Positions 16,762 through 23,731 of a DNA stretch of 31,139 nt are shown piece after piece. The position numbers and the translations under genes are program-made. Every line of letters begins with the position of its first letter. The stretch's first letter is position 1. The notes beneath the pieces are model-generated. The model ran no database searches, was not told the origin of the DNA, and worked only from the letters and a program-made list of their open reading frames with translations. The DNA is taken from positions 1-31,139 of the IMG/VR virus record IMGVR_UViG_3300042301_001808. One strand, 5' to 3'. Origin of the DNA: a virus.

Positions 16762-17113
16762 TTAGTCTTTCGTTTATACGTTGTCTGATAATTTGTTCAT
16801 CTTCTATAGTTGGTGTGTAATCACCCATTAGATGTTGTGGTACTGTTTCCCAAGCATTGCCGTAGTAAGCTACATTGAATTCTCTCGCTTTACATTCAGC
16901 ATATACTTCTTCGTATCTATTTTTTAGATAGCCTAATTTATCATAGAAAAAGGCAACATGGCCTTTACCTAATGTAAATCTAGGTGGTACACTTTTCATA
17001 TTATATCTACCTCTAGACACAACATTGGGTATACGTTTCATTTCACGGTGTTCAGCTAACAGATGTTTATTTGTTAGTTCTTTTGGTGGGATCGCAACAT
17101 TTATTCTAGTCAT
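16751..17113 (-). CDS. denV: Pyrimidine-dimer DNA glycosylase/AP lyase, T4 endonuclease V-like
   Basis: The 120-residue protein aligns by eye with T4 endonuclease V. It begins MTRINVAIPPKELTNKHLLA, giving the Thr2 whose free amino group attacks the sugar, and continues EHREMKR, where Glu24 corresponds to catalytic Glu23 of T4. The central TLGKGHVAFFYDKLGYLKNR matches the T4 segment [20 protein letters not shown]. It would cut at UV-induced dimers as the first step of base-excision repair. It is shorter than T4 DenV (138) and stops before the WYKYYGKA tail that in T4 takes part in dimer binding, so substrate range may differ. It is coupled to the following FAD dehydrogenase gene. Confidence 0.92.
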   Translation of the reverse strand: MTRINVAIPPKELTNKHLLAEHREMKRIPNVVSRGRYNMKSVPPRFTLGKGHVAFFYDKLGYLKNRYEEVYAECKAREFNVAYYGNAWETVPQHLMGDYTPTIEDEQIIRQRINERLNAK

Positions 17114-17156
17114 ATAATTAAATTAAACGTCTAAATATACGAACTTTATTCTGACC

Positions 17157-17192
17157 TAAAAAATAAAAGCGCACCTTTATAGAGTGCGCTTT
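17157..17192 (-). terminator. Rho-independent terminator before denV
   Basis: Minus strand AAAGCGCAC and GTGCGCTTT form a perfect 9-bp stem around a 9-base loop, then TATTTTTTAG. It lies 21 bases after the stop codon at 17214. Confidence 0.88.
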
Positions 17193-17213
17193 AATGTATT
17201 GTAATAGATTTAA

Positions 17214-17663
17214 TTACACTTCATCATCCATTTCGAAATCAGCTAAGATATCATCAACACTCTTTGTAGCTTTATTAGTTCCACCCATAGAGCTTCCAGC
17301 TGTGTACCCAGCTCTACTAGCAAATCCAAGTTCTTCTACTGTGTTAAAGAATTTATTAACATCCGGTTGTTTTTTACCTAATAAATTAGCATAGTCTATC
17401 TTTTGTACTCTTTTACCATCTTTTTTAGCATTGTATAAGAATTTTAAAATTTCAAGATGATTAATTCCGATACCCATAGGTAAGGAACCACCAGCTTTTA
17501 AACTTCTTAATAATGATTCACCTTCAGGAGTGATAGTGTAGGCACCACCCGTACCTGCTGTACGAGCCATTTCGTCCATTTCTTCAGCTTCGTTGAACTG
17601 AGATTCGTTAATCATACCAGCTAATAGCTGTAATCTTCTTGTTTCGATTATTTGTTTTTTCAT
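17214..17663 (-). CDS. Tagged small protein, possibly winged-helix
   Basis: A 149-residue protein starting MKKQIIETRRLQLLAGMINE, which contains the LAGI-type tag and ends in INE, a prohead-protease consensus site. The core (about 70-115: LEILKFLYNAKKDGKRV, then NKFFNTVEELGFASR) looks like a small helical DNA-binding domain of winged-helix type, but this is a weak reading. The end is acidic (DDILADFEMDDEV). The gene is followed by a strong terminator and lies 14 bases after another gene with the same kind of tag. A packaged, DNA-associated internal protein is my best guess. Confidence 0.65.
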   Translation of the reverse strand: MKKQIIETRRLQLLAGMINESQFNEAEEMDEMARTAGTGGAYTITPEGESLLRSLKAGGSLPMGIGINHLEILKFLYNAKKDGKRVQKIDYANLLGKKQPDVNKFFNTVEELGFASRAGYTAGSSMGGTNKATKSVDDILADFEMDDEV

Positions 17664-17677
17664 TTTGGGTTTTTATT

Positions 17678-18112
17678 TTATTGTACTTTGTAAACGTTGT
17701 TTCCTATTTTTAAATTATTAATTGTGCTAACATTAATCATTCTATATCCTGAATCACTACCGCTTTTTGCTTTAGGATCCCATACTGGTATTAATCCTTT
17801 AGCTTCTGGGTTGTATGGTAGTTCTCCACCTTTAAGATAAGCTTTAACTCCTAAACGAGCATTCATTACACGTGTTGTACCATCTTTTTTAGTAAATGTT
17901 ACAGTGAAGAATTTACCTTTAGTATTTTTAATTAATTCCTTAGCTTTATCTTTTGATATAGTACCAGATGGTTCTTCAGGAGTACTAGCGTCGCTGTCAG
18001 GCTTTACTTCATCCGGTATTTCAGAATCAGGCACGGCTTGTTCATCCTCGTCTGCTTCTTTTAAAATACCAGCTAGTTTTTGCCAACGTTTAGCCTCTTT
18101 TATTAAATACAT
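17678..18112 (-). CDS. Tagged small protein with SH3-like barrel domain
   Basis: The 144-residue product begins MYLIKEAKRWQKLAGILKEA: the RWxxLAGI tag followed by LKE before Ala, matching the protease consensus. An acidic linker (20-50) leads to a beta-rich domain: KGKFFTVTFTKKDGTTRVMN, then ARLGVKAYLKGG and a YRMINV strand near the end. I know this domain from phage proteins, and it resembles those described as SH3-like barrels; its function is unknown. It starts the short unit ended by the terminator at 17157-17192. Confidence 0.7.
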   Translation of the reverse strand: MYLIKEAKRWQKLAGILKEADEDEQAVPDSEIPDEVKPDSDASTPEEPSGTISKDKAKELIKNTKGKFFTVTFTKKDGTTRVMNARLGVKAYLKGGELPYNPEAKGLIPVWDPKAKSGSDSGYRMINVSTINNLKIGNNVYKVQ

Positions 18113-18128
18113 CTAGTATGTGTTTGCG

Positions 18129-18137
18129 TATAAATAT
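18129..18137 (-). promoter_or_regulatory. Intergenic ATATTTATA element
   Basis: Plus strand TATAAATAT, one base past the stop codon of the exonuclease gene (18139) and 16 bases before the ATG at 18112. Confidence 0.4.
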
Positions 18138-18138
18138 A

Positions 18139-18900
18139 TTAAATGGTGTCACTAGCTAACTTAGTTTCATATATTCTACTAGAAACTGTGTGATAGGTAT
18201 GACAATTTTTACATTGTAATTGAATTCTTGGTGTTCCTGACGCTGTATACCGTTTTTGTGAAAACTTCATATCTTCCGATGCGCATTTAGGACATGAATA
18301 TCTCTCACCCCCATTAGCTACACCGTGGTGTGTTTTGGCAGGAATGTAACTTGACATTTCATTATATACTTGTTCAAGTATCAATACGTCATTTTTACAA
18401 TATTCCACCATACTATCTAATGCTTCTTGGTCTTTATCTAGCACTACTTTTTTCCACAGGTCATAACCTGTTTTAATCTTAGCACCAATACCTAAAAATT
18501 TAGCAATATAATCTAACTTATTACTGTTAAATTTAAATTTAGAACGGGCGTTTTTTAACGTGTCTAATGTAGTGTATGTTGGGAATACTGGTATTCTGTG
18601 GTACAGGCATCTAGTTCTAACCCAAGGTAAATCAAATCGATCACCATTGTGACCTATTAATTCATCTGCTTCATTAGCTACTTTTATAAACTGTTCTAAT
18701 AATTTCTTATCATCTTGATTTTTATCCCAGCTTAAAGAATACACTTTATCATCACCTGCCCATTTATAGCAAATACAAATAATAGCTCTTTCTTTAATAA
18801 TGTTATCGGGACTAATAGATAATCTGTAACCAGCTGTCCAAAACAAACCAATGTTTGGACTTGTTTCAATGTCAAAAAATAACCTTTTAATTTGACTCAT
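18139..18900 (-). CDS. DEDDy 3'-5' exonuclease with C-terminal zinc ribbon
   Basis: The 253-residue protein has the three motifs of the DnaQ-like fold: Exo I FFDIETSPN (Asp10, Glu12), Exo II LIGHNGDRFDLPW (Asp90) and Exo III EYCKNDVLIL (Tyr167, Asp171). The Tyr puts it in the DEDDy group. A zinc ribbon follows: Cys203-Pro-Lys-Cys206 and Cys230-Lys-Asn-Cys233. No polymerase domain is attached, so this is a stand-alone exonuclease, perhaps for DNA repair, recombination or RNA/DNA end trimming. Gene spacing suggests it is read from its own leader: the terminator of the upstream gene ends at 18935. Confidence 0.88.
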   Translation of the reverse strand: MSQIKRLFFDIETSPNIGLFWTAGYRLSISPDNIIKERAIICICYKWAGDDKVYSLSWDKNQDDKKLLEQFIKVANEADELIGHNGDRFDLPWVRTRCLYHRIPVFPTYTTLDTLKNARSKFKFNSNKLDYIAKFLGIGAKIKTGYDLWKKVVLDKDQEALDSMVEYCKNDVLILEQVYNEMSSYIPAKTHHGVANGGERYSCPKCASEDMKFSQKRYTASGTPRIQLQCKNCHTYHTVSSRIYETKLASDTI

Positions 18901-18930
18901 AGTATTTTGTTAAGTTAGGGATGAAGATAC

Positions 18931-18957
18931 AAAAGAGATTTGACTAAGCCAAATCTC
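18931..18957 (-). terminator. Terminator whose loop holds a stop codon
   Basis: Minus strand GAGATTTG and CAAATCTC form a perfect 8-bp stem followed by TTTTGT. The 5' arm encodes the last residues of the gene at 18944-19165 and its TAG (18944-18946) lies in the 7-base loop. Confidence 0.8.
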
Positions 18958-19165
18958 CAAAATCATCATCTCGATCTAAATAGAAGGTATCTTTATCACC
19001 TTCTTCATTAGACAAATGTAATTCAATATCGTTACCAAATGAGCGTACATCATCTACAGTGACTTTGTCGCCTTCGTTAAATTTACCTATGCTATTAGAT
19101 ACAGTAAATGTATCTCCTATTTTAATATTAATAGCTTTAATCTCGTCTAATATACTTCTATTCAT
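18944..19165 (-). CDS. Small acidic beta-rich protein, function unknown
   Basis: A 73-residue protein with the pattern INIKIGDTFTVSNSIGKF, GDKVTVDDV, then NDIELHLSNEEGDKDTFYLD. This looks like a small SH3-like or KOW-like barrel of five strands, ending in an acidic tail. I know similar short proteins in marine phages but no function. It is six bases downstream of the ADP-ribosyltransferase-like gene, so the two are probably co-expressed. Confidence 0.65.
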   Translation of the reverse strand: MNRSILDEIKAINIKIGDTFTVSNSIGKFNEGDKVTVDDVRSFGNDIELHLSNEEGDKDTFYLDRDDDFGDLA

Positions 19166-19171
19166 TGTTGT

Positions 19172-19807
19172 TTATTTAAAATCCTCCATGTAAAACAATA
19201 TGTATGTTGAAAATTCAGAACCATATCCTAAAGTAGCATCTTCAGCACTAGGATCATCAACAGTAAAATCATCAATGTTTTCTTTTAGAAAATCTTGGTT
19301 TATTTTTTCAAATTCTTCTCTATCTTCTTCATCATCAATACCTTCAAAAGCGTATTCTCTTAATAAAGCGATATATTTTTTACTAAGTATAAATTTAGAA
19401 TCAATACATTTAGTAACATAACATATATTACCGGGTCCTGAGAAATAGTCCATCATTCTAACATTTTCTACATCATCAGCCCAAAATGTTATTTTACGTT
19501 GTGGTTTATAATTGTAAAGAGAAGTAGTAATATATGTTTTGTTTCCATACCAATCAGATAAATTGGTTTGTTTTATATTATTATTATCAATACAATCTTT
19601 AATAAAATCATATGTTTTATCACTAATTGGGGTACCTCTGTATAGATGTCGTCCTACAGGAGGTTGTAATAGGGGATTAGATGATTTATATTTTTCTATT
19701 TTTTTAATAAAATTATATACTCTATTGTAGTCTATATCTGTTGTCCAGTCATGTCCTAGTAATGGAGCTAAAGTATTTGTTATAGTTTTAATAGAAATTT
19801 TTTCCAT
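19172..19807 (-). CDS. ADP-ribosyltransferase-like protein (R-S-E type)
   Basis: The 211-residue product shows the three landmarks of arginine-type mono-ADP-ribosyltransferases in order: LYRGTPIS with Arg57, YITTSLYNY with the STS-like Thr-Thr-Ser at 94-96, and GYGSEFSTYILF with Glu198 in the last strand. T4 Alt, ModA and ModB use this fold to modify host RNA polymerase, ribosomal and other proteins. The target here is unknown. The glutamate motif shows only one of the usual two acidic residues (SEF, not ExE), so activity or residue specificity is uncertain. Unlike its neighbours it has no clear capsid tag (MEKISIKTITNTLA). It lies 10 bases after the gene at 19818. Confidence 0.65.
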   Translation of the reverse strand: MEKISIKTITNTLAPLLGHDWTTDIDYNRVYNFIKKIEKYKSSNPLLQPPVGRHLYRGTPISDKTYDFIKDCIDNNNIKQTNLSDWYGNKTYITTSLYNYKPQRKITFWADDVENVRMMDYFSGPGNICYVTKCIDSKFILSKKYIALLREYAFEGIDDEEDREEFEKINQDFLKENIDDFTVDDPSAEDATLGYGSEFSTYILFYMEDFK

Positions 19808-19817
19808 TGTATTTTAT

Positions 19818-20381
19818 TTAAGCTTCAGCAGGTGGTGTTTCTTCTTCTTCAGGTGCGGCTGGTGCTTCAGCTCCAGCTGGTGTTTCTGTAGGGGGCGCAG
19901 CAGGTGCTCCACCTGGTATTTCAGCTGGTGGGGCTCCTGTAACAGCATTAAATGCTTCAGCTCCAGCATCAGGTGTATTAGTTTCAATCTCTGATGTTTT
20001 TTCATCAATTGAATAATTTAATTCTAATAAATCTGATATACCCTGTGATGCTCTTTCTAGTTCGCCTAAATTTTGAATATTATATCTTTTACCTGCTACT
20101 TTAGCGGTATATGTACCTTTTCCATTATATATAATAGTGAAATCTTCATTATTAATTAATTTAACAGAAAATGTAGTTGGTTTAGGGGCAACTATTTCAA
20201 TATCAGAAATGAATCGACCAAATGCCGGAGACATTAGGTCGATCATTACTTCTTTTAATTTAGGAAAACGATATACTAAATACATTGCTTGTGTAGCACG
20301 TTTTTCTTTTTCTTCTTGTTCTTGAAGAGCCTTACGTACTGCTACTTTAATGTATTTTTCTAATAATAGTTTTTTATTCAT
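19818..20381 (-). CDS. Tagged virion-associated protein with Pro/Ala tail
   Basis: The 187-residue protein begins MNKKLLLEKYIKVAVRKALQ and continues EQEEKE, so the helical tag ends at LQE. Residues 30-125 form a mixed domain (VYRFPKLKEVMIDLMSPAFG, then TFSVKLINNEDFTIIYNGKG, YNIQNLGELERASQ). The last 55 residues are a Pro/Ala/Glu-rich flexible tail. I know the domain from T4-type marine phages but not its function. It is the last of six successive genes whose products start with such a tag (22828 to 19818). Confidence 0.7.
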   Translation of the reverse strand: MNKKLLLEKYIKVAVRKALQEQEEKEKRATQAMYLVYRFPKLKEVMIDLMSPAFGRFISDIEIVAPKPTTFSVKLINNEDFTIIYNGKGTYTAKVAGKRYNIQNLGELERASQGISDLLELNYSIDEKTSEIETNTPDAGAEAFNAVTGAPPAEIPGGAPAAPPTETPAGAEAPAAPEEEETPPAEA

Positions 20382-20383
20382 TG

Positions 20384-21517
20384 TTATTTTTTAGCTTGAC
20401 CTTTCCACATAGCAGCAGCTGCTATTTTTTTTCCTTTTTCACCACCACCCGCAGCAGCAGCTACTTTTTCAAATCCTTTACCTTTTTTACCTATATCTTT
20501 ACCAGCACGAGCTTTTGTAGCTACAGCTGACTTTTCCTTTTTAGTCATACCAGCAGATGGCTTTTTCTTCTTAGCTTTAGCTTCTCTTATGAAGTCACTC
20601 CAGCTTAAACCTCTAGAAGATAAAGATCCACTATTCCAATCTTGTTCATCGTAGTAAGTAGTAATCCAATCTGCTATATCGCTTTCAAGTTTTGCATCAT
20701 TATTTTCATAGTCAGTGTATTTAAATTCACCTAATATAGCATCAATTATATCTTTAGCTTCTCTAGGAGTTACATCACTCTCACCAACATTAAGATTATC
20801 ATTTACATACTTTTCAACTTTATCTTCAAAGTCATATTGACATTCTTCACATCCAAGATTTTCTCTCATTTGTGGTTTTAATGTTTTAACAGATATAATC
20901 TTATTTCCATCTGGGAATTTTACATATATCTTTGCTCCTTCTTTAGCTTGAGTTACAGGAGATACTGGATCTACTTTAGTTATGGTTCCAGTGCCATATT
21001 TTTTATGGTGAAATTTTTGATCTACTCTATAATCTGTTTTAGGAGTGTAATCGTATTCTTCTCCGTAATCTTTAGATTTAGCGCTGTGTTGTCTTCCTTT
21101 ATCTCCTCTTACTTCTTCTAATTCTTCTTTAGGTTTTTTATCTTTTTTAGTAGGTTTAACAGGAGCCTTTTCAATTAAACCAACCATTTCTTTAATCTTT
21201 TCAGTTTCAGAAGCAACTTTACCTTCAACTTCAGAAATTTGGTTATCTAACATTTCAGATAATTTGGCGTGTGCTACTTTAATTTTTTCTAACTCATTAA
21301 CAAACTTTTGCATATGAGCATATTCAGCTACAAATGATGATGGGTTTTCTCCATTTTCGTTAATAGCATATTGGCCTAAAGATTCTTTCATTTTTCTTAA
21401 GCCATTTAATTCTTTTTTAAGGTGTACTAATTTACCACCACTTTTAGGTAAACCACCTTCTTTTTTAACTTCTAGTATTACTTGGCGAATAACTTCGCGT
21501 ACTTCTGATAAATTCAT
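20384..21517 (-). CDS. Tagged basic protein with Tudor-like domain
   Basis: The 377-residue product begins MNLSEVREVIRQVILEVKKE with ILE at the tag end. Residues 30-125 are a coiled coil. A segment near 163-207 (FHHKKYGTGTITKVDP, then KIYVKFPDGNKIISVKTLKP) resembles the Tudor-like domain at the C-terminus of UvrD/PcrA helicases, which binds RNA polymerase or nucleic acid. The C-terminal 55 residues are Lys/Ala/Gly-rich (GKDIGKKGKGFEKVAAAAGG), like a histone tail. A protein packed with DNA in the head, or a host RNA polymerase binder, would both fit; neither is shown. It ends three bases before the next tagged gene. Confidence 0.68.
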   Translation of the reverse strand: MNLSEVREVIRQVILEVKKEGGLPKSGGKLVHLKKELNGLRKMKESLGQYAINENGENPSSFVAEYAHMQKFVNELEKIKVAHAKLSEMLDNQISEVEGKVASETEKIKEMVGLIEKAPVKPTKKDKKPKEELEEVRGDKGRQHSAKSKDYGEEYDYTPKTDYRVDQKFHHKKYGTGTITKVDPVSPVTQAKEGAKIYVKFPDGNKIISVKTLKPQMRENLGCEECQYDFEDKVEKYVNDNLNVGESDVTPREAKDIIDAILGEFKYTDYENNDAKLESDIADWITTYYDEQDWNSGSLSSRGLSWSDFIREAKAKKKKPSAGMTKKEKSAVATKARAGKDIGKKGKGFEKVAAAAGGGEKGKKIAAAAMWKGQAKK

Positions 21518-21528
21518 TTTTATTATGT

Positions 21529-21711
21529 TTATTTGTATTTATTTGGTTTACCGATAGTTGCATCTTTATATCCATTAGTGTATCCTTGTTGGTATATTTC
21601 TTCAAATTTCTTCCAATTATCTGTTGGTAGATCTAATTCGTTTAATTTCTTTTCGTTTATTGCTTCTTTTACAAGCTTACGAAGAACTTCTTTTAATTTG
21701 TTATTTGCCAT
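21529..21711 (-). CDS. Tagged 60-residue protein
   Basis: I take the ATG at 21709-21711 (MANNKLKEVLRKLVKEAINE); the longer frame reading runs back over the neighbouring gene. The product is little more than the amphipathic tag, ending VKE and INE, plus a short tail with NWKKFEEIYQQGYTNGYKDA. That makes it the shortest candidate cargo or a core filler. Function unknown. Confidence 0.65.
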   Translation of the reverse strand: MANNKLKEVLRKLVKEAINEKKLNELDLPTDNWKKFEEIYQQGYTNGYKDATIGKPNKYK

Positions 21712-21733
21712 TTTATATTTTTTATTTATTAGT

Positions 21734-22171
21734 TTACCATTTTTTACAAGACCAATAATTAGCTTTCCATCTTGGTCCTGGGTTATCACAATTATGTCTT
21801 TTACGATATGCACTGCGGCGTTTTGGGTTGTTTACTTTGATGTTCATTCTTTTACCCTTAGCTGATTTTCCACCAAAACCAAAGTTAACTTTTACAACCT
21901 TACCCTTATTATTCTTAACATATACCTTAAACTTTTTAACATCACCTTGCATTGGTTTACCTAGTGTAACTTTACGGCCGTGATACTCAGCTTCAAGTAA
22001 ACAAGGGCAATCAGCTTCCGCTAATACTTGTTTATAATCACGCATAAATTGAATGAATTCCTTAAGATCTTGTTCATTTTCAACATCATATTCATCAACT
22101 TCATCTTCATTAGTATAAAGTGTTTCTATAATAGCTTTTTTAACTAACTGTCTTAATTCTGTTATTTTCAT
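21734..22171 (-). CDS. Tagged basic protein with C-terminal His/Cys motif
   Basis: The 145-residue protein starts MKITELRQLVKKAIIETLYT, with IIE closing the tag. After an acidic linker comes a basic domain: YHGRKVTLGKPMQGDVKKFK, VKVNFGFGGKSAKGKRMNIK, then RKRHNCDNPGPRWKA and YWSCKKW at the end. I recognise this C-terminal pattern from many marine-phage proteins of unknown function; the His and two Cys could bind metal. The strong positive charge fits contact with packaged DNA. Confidence 0.72.
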   Translation of the reverse strand: MKITELRQLVKKAIIETLYTNEDEVDEYDVENEQDLKEFIQFMRDYKQVLAEADCPCLLEAEYHGRKVTLGKPMQGDVKKFKVYVKNNKGKVVKVNFGFGGKSAKGKRMNIKVNNPKRRSAYRKRHNCDNPGPRWKANYWSCKKW

Positions 22172-22174
22172 AAT

Positions 22175-22591
22175 TTATTTGTTAAACTTTACTTTTGCTT
22201 TATCAGTATTAGGTACAAATTGTTTACCTTTTTTAGATCCAGCTACTTTTTTACGAGATGTTGCAGCGCGTTCTGCTTTAGTTAAGCTATTTGCTTTAGC
22301 ACGAGGTAAACAACGAGTTGTTGCTTTACCTTTTTTCATTGTACCACATGGACCAGCAATATTACCTTGTGTATCTATACGAACCCAATCTTCTTTTTTA
22401 AACCAATCACGAAGTGATTCATCTAAATCATCTTCTTTCATTAATCCTTTACATACTTTAGTAGCACGACCAGAAAGATAAGCTGATGGTTTTTCACCCG
22501 CTGCTCTACGACGATTATAATAAGCTTTACCTTTCTTACACAGTTTTTTTTCAGCTATTATATCTTGTAATATTTCGGTTAGTTTAATCAT
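22175..22591 (-). CDS. Tagged basic protein, DUF5872-like C-terminus
   Basis: The 138-residue product starts MIKLTEILQDIIAE, a short tag ending IAE. It continues with two segments I know from phage genomes: CKKGKAYYNRRRAAGEKPSA followed by YLSGRATKVCKG, and SLRDWFKKEDWVRIDTQG followed by GPCGTMKKGKATTRCLPRAK. The second resembles the small domain DUF5872. Four Cys are spread over both parts. Net charge is strongly positive. It lies three bases before the start of the next tagged gene. Confidence 0.72.
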   Translation of the reverse strand: MIKLTEILQDIIAEKKLCKKGKAYYNRRRAAGEKPSAYLSGRATKVCKGLMKEDDLDESLRDWFKKEDWVRIDTQGNIAGPCGTMKKGKATTRCLPRAKANSLTKAERAATSRKKVAGSKKGKQFVPNTDKAKVKFNK

Positions 22592-22597
22592 TTTTAT

Positions 22598-22828
22598 TTA
22601 TTTTTCATGCCACCAATTACAACAATATTCATCTGCCGGATATGGTATTTCTTCGTTATTATCATGCCATTTTAACCAATATTTGTTATTACATATATTG
22701 CCTTTATCTTCATGATACTCACAATTAGCACACATTGAACCACCTTTAGTTACACGCATTCCCGGTTGATGGTTTGATGGGTACTCTGCTGGTCCTTCTA
22801 CAATTAGAAATTCTGATAATTTAATCAT
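22598..22828 (-). CDS. Tagged small cysteine-rich protein
   Basis: The 76-residue product begins MIKLSEFLIVEGPAEYPSN; IVE before Gly is a near-ideal match to the T4 prohead protease site. The rest contains CANCEYHEDKGNICNNKYW and YPADEYCCNWWHEK, giving five Cys and several His and Trp. This looks like a small metal-binding or iron-sulfur knuckle, though I do not know its function. Its ATG overlaps the stop of the preceding membrane-protein gene (ATGA, 22825-22828). Confidence 0.72.
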   Translation of the reverse strand: MIKLSEFLIVEGPAEYPSNHQPGMRVTKGGSMCANCEYHEDKGNICNNKYWLKWHDNNEEIPYPADEYCCNWWHEK

Positions 22829-23097
22829 TTGTTATATGTTTCAAAAAATTCAACTTTAACACGTAACTCAGCTACTTCCGCTGTTAATTTCAATACTAAA
22901 TTCCTCAATTCATCTTTTTCTTTAGCTGACTGCTCTAATAAAGCTTCCAATTTAGCAATACGATCTTTACAATCATGACGAATAAATTCGTCATCGCGTT
23001 CTTTACGCATTGCTCGTTTTTCATAATATCTAAATGCTGATGTACCTCCTAAAACCGTTATTGCTGTTATTAATACTGACCAGATATTATCATTCAT
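22825..23097 (-). CDS. Small membrane protein with coiled coil
   Basis: A 90-residue protein with one N-terminal membrane segment (about 5-22: IWSVLITAITVLGGTSAF) and then a charged helix RYYEKRAMRKERDDE that leads into a heptad coiled coil to the end. The topology suits an inner-membrane protein with a long cytoplasmic or periplasmic helix, such as a spanin partner or holin accessory. No lysis gene adjoins it, so this remains open. It is coupled by ATGA to the Cys-rich tagged gene. Confidence 0.6.
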   Translation of the reverse strand: MNDNIWSVLITAITVLGGTSAFRYYEKRAMRKERDDEFIRHDCKDRIAKLEALLEQSAKEKDELRNLVLKLTAEVAELRVKVEFFETYNK

Positions 23098-23135
23098 TGC
23101 TATTTATGTTACTTAGTTTGTAAATTATTATACCA

Positions 23136-23143
23136 ATAAATAT
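23136..23143 (-). promoter_or_regulatory. ATATTTAT variant of the intergenic element
   Basis: Plus strand ATAAATAT, sharing one base with the stop codon at 23143-23145 and 38 bases before the ATG at 23097. Confidence 0.35.
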
Positions 23144-23727
23144 TATACATCAATGTGATTCCGTAATTCTTGTATATGTTCTTGTATTTCCGTAGTTATC
23201 TTTTTAGCATCTATACCCTTACCAGTCCATTTTTCTACATCGCCTTGTTCAGTTATAAAATCATTATTTGATTCAGATGATAGATCTAATAAAGCATCTT
23301 CAAGATCCTGAATGTATGTTTTAACTCCACGTGATATTAAATTACTAGCATATTCGTCAAATTTACCTTGGCGTTTTAGTTCAGTTTCCATTGTGATGAC
23401 ACAATCAAAACAAGTGCCATGGATTGGCCACATCTTTTTATTTAATGTAGTTGGTTTCATAGCTTTACTACATTTAGGACATGTTAATGGTATTGATATT
23501 AGTTTTTTTAAGCTATCAAAACGCGTTACTGTTTGTTTAACACCGTTTTTAATAGTCCATTTCTTACCATCCTCTTCCCAAACATCACCTTCACTGTGGT
23601 CAATATGTTTTTTAGTATAACCTATTTGGGTTGTTGTTTTAGCATTGTGGTTTTTAGTAATGATGTTACGCATACGCTGTACATCTTTACTTTTAAATTC
23701 CCGTTGTAACATTGATTCGTTATTCAT
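23143..23727 (-). CDS. Zinc-ribbon-like phage protein, function unknown
   Basis: The 194-residue protein has CPKCSKAMKP (about 83-92) and GTCFDCVITME near 103-113, a CxxC pair that probably binds one zinc. The N-terminal part (MLQREFKSKDVQRMRNIITK, then GYTKKHIDHSEGDVWEEDGK) is of a type I have seen in other T4-like marine phages. Residues 125 to the end are helical. No catalytic residues are evident. It lies four bases after the large protease/ADP-ribosyltransferase gene and may be co-expressed with it. Confidence 0.7.
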   Translation of the reverse strand: MNNESMLQREFKSKDVQRMRNIITKNHNAKTTTQIGYTKKHIDHSEGDVWEEDGKKWTIKNGVKQTVTRFDSLKKLISIPLTCPKCSKAMKPTTLNKKMWPIHGTCFDCVITMETELKRQGKFDEYASNLISRGVKTYIQDLEDALLDLSSESNNDFITEQGDVEKWTGKGIDAKKITTEIQEHIQELRNHIDV

Positions 23728-23731
23728 AAAC

